DNA of 64,000 nucleotides from Gaoshiqia sp050178015 (GTDB taxonomy: Bacteria > Bacteroidota > Bacteroidia > Bacteroidales > Prolixibacteraceae): the NCBI GenBank assembly GCA_050178015.1, contig JBFXGM010000027.1, positions 12,934 to 76,933 of the forward strand. The letters run 5' to 3'. The notes under the pieces are model-generated. The model ran no database searches. It saw only the letters and a program-made list of their open reading frames with translations, and was not told the DNA's origin. The translations under genes were made by a program, and so were the position numbers. Positions 9,276-18,856 of the stretch are shown in pieces. The first letter of the stretch is position 1. Each line of letters begins with the position of its first letter.

Positions 9276-9300
9276 TTTTTGAGGAGTTATTCTGAAGAGG

Positions 9301-9326
9301 CCCTGCCCGAAACGGCAGGGTTTTTT
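9301..9326 (+). terminator. Terminator of ald
   Basis: CCCTGCC, 6-nt loop CGAAAC, GGCAGGG, then TTTTTT, 25 bp after the ald stop. It lies between ald and the convergent small gene ending at 9345. Confidence 0.9.
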
Positions 9327-9344
9327 CGTTTCCGTATTTTTGTA

Positions 9345-9737
9345 CTATCGCTTTAGCCTGGCATGGGACAATAATATTCCATGTTCAATGACCTCAATGG
9401 CCTTGTAAAGCTCATACTGACAAATCACCGAATCATGCTTGCCCTTGCAGGTTTTCCCTTCCGGGTCATCGTGATACAAATCCCGCAATACCGGCAAAGC
9501 CTTTTCCGACCGGATCTGGCCAAGCGTCCACACAGCCAGGTGTGTCCGATCGCCAGCCGGATTACTTTCGTCGAGCAAAAAAGCGATCAACGCTTCCTCT
9601 GCCGTTCCGCCATATTCCTGTTGAGCAATGGTGATATTTTCTTTGGCACAGCAATCAATCCAAATATAAGCCGCTACCAATGTACCGAAAAGCAATACAA
9701 CAATACCAATGGCCGACAACAACATGATGCGCTTCAT
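9345..9737 (-). CDS. Small HEAT-like protein with N-terminal membrane segment
   Basis: 130 residues. Residues about 4-26 form one hydrophobic segment (signal anchor or signal peptide) followed by Cys-Cys at about 29-30. The body has one recognisable helical HEAT-like unit (LAVWTLGQIRSEKALPVLRD) and two more cysteines. I do not recognise a named family. It may be a periplasmic or membrane-anchored scaffold. Position convergent with ald; 180 bp separate it from the permease gene upstream, so it could be the second gene of that transcript. Confidence 0.6.
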   Translation of the reverse strand: MKRIMLLSAIGIVVLLFGTLVAAYIWIDCCAKENITIAQQEYGGTAEEALIAFLLDESNPAGDRTHLAVWTLGQIRSEKALPVLRDLYHDDPEGKTCKGKHDSVICQYELYKAIEVIEHGILLSHARLKR

Positions 9738-9917
9738 AACTTGATTTTTTCAGACTGTCAATTTTACGAACTTGGAACACAGCAGGTTCCGAATAATGTC
9801 CGGATTTGTAAATTCGAAAAGGATAAGATTGAACGATCGAAGGACCCCGGCACTATCCGTCTTTTTCTCCTTGACAACGCCGACTGAAATTTATGAACCC
9901 AACGTTGAACCCGGAAA

Positions 9918-11171
9918 TCATACCGCGTTCATTGCATTTACCGGGTCGAGGCGGGCAGCCGTGAGGGCCGGCATAAAACCGGAAATCAGCCCGATAACGC
10001 CCGACACCAACAGGCCCAGCACCACGTTGCCCATGCTGAGAATCAAGGTTAGGTCGCTCACCGCCCGAACGATGCCCGTGCCCGCAAAAACCAGCAAAAG
10101 CCCAACAACCCCGCCCAGCAACGACAAGATGACGGCCTCGAAAATAAACTCCAGCAAGATAAAATAACGCTTCGCACCCAGCGATTTCTGAATGCCAATA
10201 ATGTGTGTACGTTCTTTCACCGACACAAACATGATATTGGCAATACCAAAACCACCCACCAGAATGCTAAAACCGCCAATGACGGTGCCGGCCAGATTAA
10301 ATACTTTAAAAAAGGCGTCGAAGCGCGTCGAGATCACGCTCACCTCATTCAGAGCAAAATCGTTTTCCTCCATAGGTTTCAGGCGGTGAAGTGTGCGCAT
10401 AATACCTTCCAGCTCGGCCATGAACTGGTCGCCATCCACGTTGGGGCGGGCTTTTACGTTGATGGTCTGCCCCATGTCGCGGTTGCGGAAATCAACCATA
10501 TTGGCAGCGTACCCCACCGGAATCTGGATCAACTTATCCATGCTGGTACCAAACATATCAGCGCCCTTTCGTCTATAACTGCCAATCACATAAAACCGGT
10601 GTCCCTGTATTTTGATCTCTTTGCCCACCGGGCTGCGCCCGTCAAACAGGCGGTCAACCAGTTCGCTGCCCACCACGGTCAAAGCCATGCCCGAGCGCAT
10701 TTCCGCTTCGGTATAATACCGTCCGTACTCAATATCCACGCTCCAGGTGTCCATCAAATCGTACGTGGTAGCCAGCACGGAGATGTCATCGGCCTTGGCG
10801 TTACCGTATTGAACGGTACTGTTGAGGCCAACGAAAAAGACCACATGCTGCGACAAGGTCGCTTGCCTGGCAATCGCCTCAGCGTCCTCCACCTTAGGCA
10901 CCGGCCGGTTCAGGTATTTCCACCAGGGATATTCGTTTTCTCCCTCGGGCGGGGTCCAGGGCCATTTCTGAATAAATACCATGTTGTTGCCCAAGGTATT
11001 CAGGTTTTCACGAATGTAGCTTTCCAGGGAGTCGATAACAGTAAACACCGAAATGATGGCAAAAATACCAATCGTAATCCCCAAAAGCGACAAAAACGTG
11101 CGGAGCTTGTTGCCACGCAACGAGTTGCCCGCAAAGAATAAACTCTCAAGTATCAACCGGAATAACAGCAT
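9918..11171 (-). CDS. ABC transporter permease, MacB/FtsX type
   Basis: 417 residues with MacB-like architecture: one N-terminal transmembrane helix (about 20-45, after RGNKLRTFLSLLGITIG), a periplasmic core of about 230 residues, then three C-terminal helices of the FtsX domain (about 285-410). Such permeases act with a MacB-type ATPase in efflux or lipoprotein/mechanotransmission systems rather than import. No ATPase or membrane-fusion gene is adjacent, so its partner must be encoded elsewhere. Divergent from purH. Confidence 0.87.
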   Translation of the reverse strand: MLLFRLILESLFFAGNSLRGNKLRTFLSLLGITIGIFAIISVFTVIDSLESYIRENLNTLGNNMVFIQKWPWTPPEGENEYPWWKYLNRPVPKVEDAEAIARQATLSQHVVFFVGLNSTVQYGNAKADDISVLATTYDLMDTWSVDIEYGRYYTEAEMRSGMALTVVGSELVDRLFDGRSPVGKEIKIQGHRFYVIGSYRRKGADMFGTSMDKLIQIPVGYAANMVDFRNRDMGQTINVKARPNVDGDQFMAELEGIMRTLHRLKPMEENDFALNEVSVISTRFDAFFKVFNLAGTVIGGFSILVGGFGIANIMFVSVKERTHIIGIQKSLGAKRYFILLEFIFEAVILSLLGGVVGLLLVFAGTGIVRAVSDLTLILSMGNVVLGLLVSGVIGLISGFMPALTAARLDPVNAMNAV

Positions 11172-11358
11172 AGCCCCTGAATTTACCGTTAAAGTTAAAC
11201 GATTTCGGAATGGTGTGCTGCGTTTTCAGTTGATAAAATTGTCGTCGCCTACCCTACCGGATAACTACCAGCCTTAGCCACCCGAAAATACTGTTTATTT
11301 TTCTCAGAAGAAATTTCTGAAATGGCGATAGGAGAAACAAAAAAACCAACCGATTTTA

Positions 11359-11366
11359 TTATCTTT
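11359..11366 (+). promoter_or_regulatory. -7 box (TATCTTTG) upstream of purH
   Basis: Exact TAnnTTTG match 25 bp before the purH ATG. It may be the principal promoter for purH and for the mre-rod genes behind it. Confidence 0.55.
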
Positions 11367-11391
11367 GCGCATCAATCTCAAAAGACTATAA

Positions 11392-12984
11392 ATGAAGGAT
11401 TTAAAAAAGATTAAGTCAGCACTGATTTCCGTTTATCATAAGGACAAATTAGACATTATCGTAAAGAAACTGGATGAGCTGGGCGTTCAACTTTATTCTA
11501 CAGGAGGAACGCAGTCTTTTATTGAAAGTTTAGGGGTAGCTGTTACCGCCGTTGAAGACCTCACCGGGTATCCGTCCATCTTGGGCGGGCGTGTAAAAAC
11601 CCTTCACCCCAAAGTATTTGGCGGCATCTTGAACCGTCGCGAAAACACAGGCGACCAGCAGCAAATCGCCCAATACGAAATCCCCGAAATCGACTTGGTA
11701 ATTGTCGATCTGTACCCGTTTGAAGAAACAGTGGCTTCGGGAGCTTCAGAAGACGACATTATTGAAAAAATCGATATTGGCGGCATCGCCCTGATTCGCG
11801 GGGCAGCCAAAAACTTCAACGACGTGATCATCCTCTCGTCGCGCGATCAGTACGAAGAGTTCATCGCCCTGCTAAATGAAAAGAACGGCGAAAGCTCATT
11901 GGAAGATCGGAAAGCCTTTGCCCGCAAAGCGTTTGCCACCTCATCTCATTACGACTCTGCCATCTTCAACTACTTTAACGGTGGCGGCATTACCGACAAA
12001 AACCGCATCAGCCTGAACGACGGACAAATGTTGCGTTACGGCGAAAACCCGCACCAGTCGGCTACGTTCTATAAATTCAGCAATGCCCAATCGGATGTGA
12101 CCCTGGCCAATGCGCAGGTACTGCAAGGCAAGGAACTTTCGTACAACAACCTGCTGGATGCCGATGCTGCCTGGAAATCGGCCAGCGATGCATACCACGC
12201 CGTTACGCACATCGAAAATAAAGTGGCCGTTTCGGTCATCAAACACCTCAATCCATGCGGGTTGGCGGTAACCGACAATATCCTGAAGTCGCTCAACCTG
12301 GCTTGGGAAGGCGACCCTATCAGCGCGTTTGGCAGCATTATTTGCTTCACTGGCACGGTTACCAAAGAAGTGGCCGAATGGTTTGGCAAAAAGTTCGTTG
12401 AGATCATCATTGCCCCGGAGTTCACAGCCGAGGCGCTCGAAATATTCGAAAAGAAGAAAAACCTGCGCTTGCTGGTTACCCCGGTGAAAGCCGAAACCAC
12501 CGGCGAAAAACTGTTCCGCTCCATCAGTGGCGGCATGTTGGTGCAGGATGAAGACGAAGGTATGGATGCCGAATTTAAAAATGTCACCAAAATACAGTTC
12601 GACAACAATAAAATGAACTTGGCCAAGTTTGGTATTACAGCGTGCAAACACCTCAAGAGTAATGCCATCGCGTTGGTAACCCAAAACAGCGACGGTTCGT
12701 TCTGGCTGACCGGCGCCGGCATGGGACAGCCCAACCGGTTGGACAGCCTCCGCCAGTTGACCATTCCCCGTTTCAACATGAAAGAAGGGATCAACATTGA
12801 AGAAGCCGTACTGATTTCAGATGCATTCTTCCCCTTCCGCGACAGCATTGAAGCGGCCAACGAATTTGGTGTAAAATATATCGTGGAGCCCGGCGGCAGC
12901 ATCCGCGATGAAGAGGTAATCGAAGCTTGTGACGAATTTGGGATTGCCATGCTGTTTACCGGCCGCCGTCACTTTAAACATTAA
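11392..12984 (+). CDS. purH: Bifunctional AICAR formyltransferase / IMP cyclohydrolase PurH
   Basis: Last two steps of de novo IMP synthesis, cytoplasmic. 530 residues. The N-terminal IMP cyclohydrolase (MGS-like) domain shows STGGTQ near 37 and the GGRVKTLHP motif near 63. The C-terminal AICAR transformylase domain carries the catalytic Lys-His pair in VIKHLNPCGLAV and ends with the conserved GRRHFKH. Only 48 bp separate it from mreB; purH directly before mreB is a common Bacteroidota arrangement and suggests cotranscription. Confidence 0.95.
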   Translation: MKDLKKIKSALISVYHKDKLDIIVKKLDELGVQLYSTGGTQSFIESLGVAVTAVEDLTGYPSILGGRVKTLHPKVFGGILNRRENTGDQQQIAQYEIPEIDLVIVDLYPFEETVASGASEDDIIEKIDIGGIALIRGAAKNFNDVIILSSRDQYEEFIALLNEKNGESSLEDRKAFARKAFATSSHYDSAIFNYFNGGGITDKNRISLNDGQMLRYGENPHQSATFYKFSNAQSDVTLANAQVLQGKELSYNNLLDADAAWKSASDAYHAVTHIENKVAVSVIKHLNPCGLAVTDNILKSLNLAWEGDPISAFGSIICFTGTVTKEVAEWFGKKFVEIIIAPEFTAEALEIFEKKKNLRLLVTPVKAETTGEKLFRSISGGMLVQDEDEGMDAEFKNVTKIQFDNNKMNLAKFGITACKHLKSNAIALVTQNSDGSFWLTGAGMGQPNRLDSLRQLTIPRFNMKEGINIEEAVLISDAFFPFRDSIEAANEFGVKYIVEPGGSIRDEEVIEACDEFGIAMLFTGRRHFKH

Positions 12985-13032
12985 AAAAAGGAAAGTCTGT
13001 AAAAGGACCCGGAAATAGAAGGAGAATTAAAC

Positions 13033-14055
13033 ATGGGATTGTTTTCGTTTTTAACCCAGGAAATTGCAATTGACCTTGGAACGGCCAACACAATCATCAT
13101 TCAGAATGATAAAATTGTGCTGGACGAGCCCTCGGTGGTAACCATTGACCTGAAGACGGAGAAGTTGGTGGCCATTGGCGAAAAAGCCCGCCAGATGCAG
13201 GGAAAAACACATGCCAACCTGAAAACCATCAGGCCCCTGCGCGATGGTGTAATTGCCGACTTTAACGCCGCCGAACAGATGATTCGGGGCATGATTAAAA
13301 TGATCAACCCCAAATCACGATGGTTCTCGCCTTCGCTGAAAATGGTGGTGTGCATCCCATCGGGGTCAACCGAAGTTGAAATACGTGCGGTGCGCGACTC
13401 ATCCGAACATGCCGGCGGACGCGAAGTATATATGATTTACGAACCCATGGCCGCCGCCATTGGCATTGGCCTGGACGTGGAAGCACCCGAAGGTAACATG
13501 ATTGTGGACATTGGCGGGGGAACAACCGAAATCGCAGTGATTTCACTGGGCGGAATCGTTACCAACAAATCGATCCGCATTGCCGGCGATGACCTGACCG
13601 CAGACATCATGGAGTATATGCGCCATCAGCACAACATCAAAATTGGTGAACGCACAGCCGAAGAAATCAAGATCAACGTGGGTTCGGCACTTTCGCAACT
13701 CGAAAATCCGCCCAACGATTATATCGTACAAGGCCCCAACCAGATGACTGCCCTGCCTATTGAGGTGCCTGTTTCGTACCAGGAGATTTCACATTGTCTG
13801 GAGAAATCCATTTCGAAAATAGAAACGGCCGTGTTGAGCGCCCTGGAACAAACGCCACCCGAACTTTATTCGGACATTGTTACCAAGGGGATTTACCTGG
13901 CGGGCGGTGGTGCTCTGTTGCGTGGTCTCGACAAACGTTTATCCGAAAAAATCAACATTCCTTTCCGTGTGGCCGAAGACCCTTTACGGGCAGTAGCACG
14001 CGGTACCGGAATTGCCCTTAAAAATGTTGACAAATTCTCCTTCCTGATCAGGTAA
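13033..14055 (+). CDS. mreB: Rod shape-determining protein MreB
   Basis: Bacterial actin that organises lateral wall synthesis on the inner face of the membrane. 340 residues. Phosphate-1 loop DLGTANT at 14-20, phosphate-2 DIGGGTTEIAVISLGG in the middle and the adenosine motif GGGALLRGLDKRL near the C-terminus are all intact. An AAGGAG ribosome site with 8-nt spacing precedes the ATG, stronger than is usual for this phylum. First gene of the mreBCD-mrdA-rodA set. Confidence 0.96.
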   Translation: MGLFSFLTQEIAIDLGTANTIIIQNDKIVLDEPSVVTIDLKTEKLVAIGEKARQMQGKTHANLKTIRPLRDGVIADFNAAEQMIRGMIKMINPKSRWFSPSLKMVVCIPSGSTEVEIRAVRDSSEHAGGREVYMIYEPMAAAIGIGLDVEAPEGNMIVDIGGGTTEIAVISLGGIVTNKSIRIAGDDLTADIMEYMRHQHNIKIGERTAEEIKINVGSALSQLENPPNDYIVQGPNQMTALPIEVPVSYQEISHCLEKSISKIETAVLSALEQTPPELYSDIVTKGIYLAGGGALLRGLDKRLSEKINIPFRVAEDPLRAVARGTGIALKNVDKFSFLIR

Positions 14056-14087
14056 ACCTGAACAGGAGGGGGCAAACCTTCCTGTAA

Positions 14088-14915
14088 ATGAGAAGTTTGT
14101 TTCGATTTCTGTCCCGGAATTATTTTTTTCTGCTTTTTCTGGTACTTGAATCCATATCACTGGTACTGATTGTGAATTACAACAATTTTCAAAAAGTGCA
14201 GTTTCTTAATTCGAGCAACCGGGTGACGGCCAGTATTTACGAATCGTTCAATTCCGTTTACAGCTTTTTCAACTTAAGACAAACCAACGCCGAGCTGGCA
14301 GCCGAAAATGCCAGGCTGAGAAACCAGCTTCAGACATTTGTTGGCGAAATGGTCTCACTGCAAGCGGACAGCATCCCGACCGACAGCGTGCAATACGAAT
14401 TCATTCCGGCACGAGTAATCAACAGCTCATTCAACAAACAATACAATTACATCACCCTAAACAAAGGAAGAAAGGACGGCGTGGAACCCGACATGGGCAT
14501 TATTGGCCCAACCGGGGTGGTGGGCATCATCACCCAGGTGAGCGACCATTACGCCACCGGCCCTACCATTTTGAACAAACGCTGGCGGGTTTCGGCAAAA
14601 ATAAAATCGAGCAACTATTTTGGCTCTTTGGCTTGGGACGGCCTCAACTATCAAAAAGCGTCGCTTAACGAAATCCCGTTCCATGTTGAGATGACAATCG
14701 GCGACACAATTGTTACCAGCGGCTATTCATCCGTGTTTCCCGAAGGGATTCCGATTGGACAGATTGATGACTTTACCTATCAAAGCGGAGACAATTTTTA
14801 TGATATCAGCGTCACACTGACCACCAACTTCGCCAACCTGAGGCACGTGGAAGTCATTAAAAACAACCATCGAAACGAATTGAACAACATGCAACAGCAA
14901 TACCGGAATGAGTAA
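14088..14915 (+). CDS. mreC: Rod shape-determining protein MreC
   Basis: Periplasmic scaffold of the elongasome. 275 residues: short cytoplasmic N-terminus, one transmembrane helix about 12-30, a coiled coil about 65-100 (rich in ELAAENARLRNQL), then the beta-barrel domain. It starts 32 bp after mreB and overlaps mreD by 8 bp. Confidence 0.93.
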   Translation: MRSLFRFLSRNYFFLLFLVLESISLVLIVNYNNFQKVQFLNSSNRVTASIYESFNSVYSFFNLRQTNAELAAENARLRNQLQTFVGEMVSLQADSIPTDSVQYEFIPARVINSSFNKQYNYITLNKGRKDGVEPDMGIIGPTGVVGIITQVSDHYATGPTILNKRWRVSAKIKSSNYFGSLAWDGLNYQKASLNEIPFHVEMTIGDTIVTSGYSSVFPEGIPIGQIDDFTYQSGDNFYDISVTLTTNFANLRHVEVIKNNHRNELNNMQQQYRNE

Positions 14916-15414
14916 AGCGATCGGAAAATATATGATTATGTGGATTGTGCTGATCCTGTTGCAGGTGCTACTGCTCAACCACATTCAGATCAGCGGGTAT
15001 ATCAATCCGTATCTGTACATCCTTTTTATTCTCTTGTTGCCATTTGATACTCCTAAATACTTATTGCTGATTTTAGGATTTTTATTGGGACTAAATGTAG
15101 ATATCTTCAGTAATACCCCGGGCATCCACGCTTCAGCAACAACCTTTCTGGCATTTATCCGCCCCGCGGTCATTCGTCTTATTTCGTCGCGCGATGTACT
15201 CGAGCTAAACACGCCCCCCCGCTTGAGTTATTTGGGTTTTCACTGGTTTTTAAAGTATTCCCTGATTCTGGTGCTGGCTCATCATTTCTTCCTGTTTTAT
15301 GTTGAAGTTTTTACCCTGAAAGGATTTATCTTTACCTTCTCCCGATGCGTATTAAGCTCGGCATTCACCCTAGTATTAATCATCATCAGCCAATATCTGA
15401 TATATAAGGAGTAG
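14908..15414 (+). CDS. mreD: Rod shape-determining protein MreD
   Basis: 168-residue integral membrane protein with about five hydrophobic segments, assigned mainly by position between mreC and the PBP2 gene and by the MreD-like pattern. MreD links MreC to the cytoplasmic MreB and to PBP2/RodA. Its start overlaps the mreC end by 8 bp, indicating translational coupling; the AAGGAG for the next gene overlaps its 3' end. Confidence 0.88.
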   Translation: MSKAIGKYMIMWIVLILLQVLLLNHIQISGYINPYLYILFILLLPFDTPKYLLLILGFLLGLNVDIFSNTPGIHASATTFLAFIRPAVIRLISSRDVLELNTPPRLSYLGFHWFLKYSLILVLAHHFFLFYVEVFTLKGFIFTFSRCVLSSAFTLVLIIISQYLIYKE

Positions 15415-15419
15415 TTGAA

Positions 15420-17246
15420 GTGGACAAATTTGCCAGACGAAAATATATTCTGGGGGCTATCTTTGTTGTTATTGTCCTGATCTTTATCATTAGACTATTC
15501 ACCCTTCAGGTGCTGGACAGTTCGTACAAGCAATACGCCACACAAAACGTGCTCCGGCGCGTAATCAACTACCCGGCCCGCGGACTGATTTACGACCGTA
15601 ACGGCAAACTACTGGTTTACAACAAAGCGGCTTATGACTTGTTGGTCACCCCGCGCGAGATGGCCCCCTTCGACACGGCCCAATTTTGCGAAATCCTAAA
15701 AATTGAGAAGGGCGAATTGATAGACGGACTCAACAAAGCGAAGAAATATTCCCGCTACAAACCTTCGGTAGTCATTAAGCAACTATCGCCCGAGGGCTAC
15801 GCTGTGCTGCAGGAAAAGCTTTTTAAATTTCCGGGCTTCTTTGTCCAATCGCGAACCCTGCGCGAATACCCCCAAAAAATTGCGGCACACATGCTTGGCT
15901 ATGTGGGTGAGGTTGACCGCTCTGCTATCCAAAAAGACAAGTATTATTCGCAGGGCGACTATATTGGCATAACTGGCCTGGAACGTGCTTACGAAAAAGA
16001 ATTGCGCGGCCGGAAAGGCGTAAATTTTTTCCTGGTGGACGTACACAACCGACTGAAAGGAGCTTATCTGGAAGGACGAAGCGACACCCTGGCTGTACTT
16101 GGACAAAACCTGGTTTCGACCATCGACAGTGAGCTACAACGCTACGCAGAACAATTAATGCAAAACAAACGCGGAGCCGTGGTGGCCATTGAGCCCAAAA
16201 CCGGCGAAATCCTTAGTTTTTACAGCGGCCCCAGCTACGACCCGAATCTATTAGTGGGCCGGGAACGCAGCGCCAATTACCAGGTATTGCTGCGGGACAC
16301 CCTGAAACCGCTCACCAACCGGGCCATCTCTGCTGCCTATTCGCCAGGATCAACCTTCAAAACCTTAAATGCGTTGATTGCTTTACAAGAAGGTGTGATT
16401 AGCGAACAGACCGCTGTTACCTGTAACGGAACGGCCTCCAGCCCAATTCGCTGCACCCACTTTCACGAATCGCCCATCTCGTTGAAAGGGGCTATCCGCG
16501 AATCATGCAACCCCTACTTCTGGAATACGTTTAGGGCAACCATCCAAAAATATCGAAAAGCGGAGGATGGGTACAATGCCTGGCGCTCACATGTATTGAG
16601 CTTTGGCCTTGGGGAACCTTTAGGTACCGAATTCTTCGGACAGTCGTCCGGTAACATTCCGGCATCTTCGTATTACGACCGCTATTTTGGAAAAAACCGC
16701 TGGAATGCGCTCACTGTCAGATCCCTTTCTATCGGGCAGGGCGAAATTATCCTAACTCCGCTACAACTGGCCAACCTGGCCGCGGTAATTGCGAACCGGG
16801 GGTATTATATCGAACCGCACCTAATCCGTTCGGTATCCGAAAAAGAAGGGGAAACGCACCGGCTGCCATTCCCAAGGAAGAACACCACGGTGGCTCCCGA
16901 ACATTTTGAAACCGTTATTGAAGGAATGCAACAAGTGGTTGATCTGACCAATACACGCTATACCGCACATGTAAATGGCATCGAAATTTGCGGAAAGACC
17001 GGAACCATCCAGAACCCGCATGGATCCGACCACTCGGCCTTCATCGCTTTTGCGCCGAAAGATGATCCTAAAATTGCCATCGCAGTTTTTGTGGAATTTG
17101 GGGTGTGGGGAGCACGCCATGCTGCCCCCATCGCCAGTTTGCTAATCGAAAAATACCTGAACGACTCGATCGGCTCACCTTCCCGGAAGCTGCTGGAACA
17201 ACGCATGTTCGACTCCAATTTGTTAAACCCAAATCAACCCAAATAA
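15420..17246 (+). CDS. mrdA: Penicillin-binding protein 2 (elongasome transpeptidase)
   Basis: Class B PBP that cross-links lateral peptidoglycan. 608 residues: one N-terminal membrane anchor (about 9-29), dimerisation domain with the YPARGLIYDRNG motif at 51-62, then the transpeptidase domain with Ser311-Thr-Phe-Lys314, Ser362-Cys-Asn364 and Lys526-Thr-Gly528. It uses a GTG start 5 bp after mreD, with AAGGAG 8 nt upstream. It overlaps rodA by one base (TAATG). Confidence 0.95.
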   Translation: MDKFARRKYILGAIFVVIVLIFIIRLFTLQVLDSSYKQYATQNVLRRVINYPARGLIYDRNGKLLVYNKAAYDLLVTPREMAPFDTAQFCEILKIEKGELIDGLNKAKKYSRYKPSVVIKQLSPEGYAVLQEKLFKFPGFFVQSRTLREYPQKIAAHMLGYVGEVDRSAIQKDKYYSQGDYIGITGLERAYEKELRGRKGVNFFLVDVHNRLKGAYLEGRSDTLAVLGQNLVSTIDSELQRYAEQLMQNKRGAVVAIEPKTGEILSFYSGPSYDPNLLVGRERSANYQVLLRDTLKPLTNRAISAAYSPGSTFKTLNALIALQEGVISEQTAVTCNGTASSPIRCTHFHESPISLKGAIRESCNPYFWNTFRATIQKYRKAEDGYNAWRSHVLSFGLGEPLGTEFFGQSSGNIPASSYYDRYFGKNRWNALTVRSLSIGQGEIILTPLQLANLAAVIANRGYYIEPHLIRSVSEKEGETHRLPFPRKNTTVAPEHFETVIEGMQQVVDLTNTRYTAHVNGIEICGKTGTIQNPHGSDHSAFIAFAPKDDPKIAIAVFVEFGVWGARHAAPIASLLIEKYLNDSIGSPSRKLLEQRMFDSNLLNPNQPK

Positions 17247-18673
17247 TGGCAAGCAGAAGCAATATATGGGCAAATCTGGACTGGCTGACCATCAGCCTTT
17301 ACGTGCTGTTGGTATTTATGGGATGGATCAACATTTATGCAGCCGTGTACAACGAAGAACACAGCAGCATCCTCGACATGAGCCAGCGCTACGGAAAACA
17401 ACTGCTGTGGATAACGGCGGCATTTGTCCTCGCCGCCACCCTGCTGATCTTCGACAGTAAATTTTACGTATCGTTTGCCTATGTTTTTTACGGGGCCACC
17501 ATTCTTCTGTTGGTAGGCATCCTGTTTTTCGGCTCAGAGGTAAAGGGAGCCAAGGCTTGGTTCCAGATTGGCGGCTTTGCCATTCAGCCGGCTGAATTTG
17601 CCAAGTTTACCACAGCCCTGGCGCTGGCCAGGTTTACCAGTTCGTACACCTTCAAGATGGAAAATTTCAAGTCGCTGGTTGGTGTCGGGGGCATCCTGCT
17701 CTTGCCGGTTGCACTAATTTTCCTTCAGAATGATACCGGTTCGGCCTTAGTGTTTGGCGTTTTCGTGCTGGTTCTTTACCGCGAAGGAATGTCGGGAGTG
17801 GTGCTGTTTCTGGGCTTACTGATCGCCATCGTTTTTATCATGACCCTTGTGCTCGATCCGGTAACAACCATCCTGGTACTGACCCTGGCGGCTTTTGTTG
17901 CCTATTACCTGTTTCAACGATCGTTGGCCGAAAGCATCAAAGGGCTCTCTATATACATAGCCTTTTTTGGTCTCATTTGGTTGGGGAATTACCTGTTGAA
18001 GTTGGGATATGAAAACACAGATTTGTTGCTTGTTTCCTCTGTCATCTCTACGGCCATATTCGCCCTGTTTGCATACCGCAAAATGCTGAAACAAGCGCTG
18101 GTTGTCCCCGGACTTTATATCCTGCTTGTTTTCATGACCTTTTCTGTAGATTATGTGTTCAATGAAGTATTGGAGCCTCATCAACAAGCCAGAATTAACG
18201 AATTGTTGGGCATTCAGTCCGACCCGCTGGGCGTGGGATACAACGTCAACCAATCGAAAATTGCCATTGGATCGGGCGGTTTCTCCGGGAAGGGTTTTCT
18301 GAATGGCACACAAACCAAATTCGACTTTGTGCCCGAGCAAAGTACCGACTTCATTTTCTGCACAGTGGGTGAAGAATGGGGATTTTTGGGCACAACTACC
18401 ATCCTGCTGCTGTTCCTGGCCTTATTGCTCCGGCTTGTTGTACTGGCCGAACGGCAACGCTCCGTATTCAGCCGGGTGTATGGCTACAGCGTAGCCAGCA
18501 TCCTGTTTTTCCACATTGCCATAAACGTAGGAATGACCATTGGCCTGGTTCCGGTTATTGGTATTCCGCTTCCGTTTTTCAGTTATGGCGGTTCATCGCT
18601 CTGGTCATTCACCATTTTATTGTTCATTTTTTTGCGCCTCGATGCCAGCCGAATGGAAAAATTGAGCCATTAA
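17246..18673 (+). CDS. rodA: Rod shape-determining protein RodA (SEDS glycosyltransferase)
   Basis: SEDS-family polymerase that makes lateral-wall glycan with PBP2. 475 residues from MASRSNIWANL; a longer in-frame version starting inside mrdA is rejected because the TAATG overlap is a typical coupled start. It is about 100 residues longer than E. coli RodA because of extra membrane segments in the middle. SEDS residues are visible in the C-terminal loops, such as EQSTDFIFCTVGEEWGF and the final FFSYGGSSLWS. Last gene of the shape operon. Confidence 0.94.
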   Translation: MASRSNIWANLDWLTISLYVLLVFMGWINIYAAVYNEEHSSILDMSQRYGKQLLWITAAFVLAATLLIFDSKFYVSFAYVFYGATILLLVGILFFGSEVKGAKAWFQIGGFAIQPAEFAKFTTALALARFTSSYTFKMENFKSLVGVGGILLLPVALIFLQNDTGSALVFGVFVLVLYREGMSGVVLFLGLLIAIVFIMTLVLDPVTTILVLTLAAFVAYYLFQRSLAESIKGLSIYIAFFGLIWLGNYLLKLGYENTDLLLVSSVISTAIFALFAYRKMLKQALVVPGLYILLVFMTFSVDYVFNEVLEPHQQARINELLGIQSDPLGVGYNVNQSKIAIGSGGFSGKGFLNGTQTKFDFVPEQSTDFIFCTVGEEWGFLGTTTILLLFLALLLRLVVLAERQRSVFSRVYGYSVASILFFHIAINVGMTIGLVPVIGIPLPFFSYGGSSLWSFTILLFIFLRLDASRMEKLSH

Positions 18674-18856
18674 CCTGTCTCTCCGGCATCCCGGGAAATT
18701 TTCCCATCCGGCATATTTTTCGTATCTTTAGGCTGCTTTTACGAATTGTGGGGAAAAAGCAAACAGATGTCATGTTTTTTAGGTGGCGCGCTTAAGACCA
18801 ACCCCAGTTTTTACATGATCATCTACCAGGTGGAATGTTACGCAAAAACTAAAGTT

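Noticed and set aside
10203..11141. 312-codon frame antisense to the permease gene
   Set aside because: Shadow of the permease gene; His/Gln-rich nonsense sequence.
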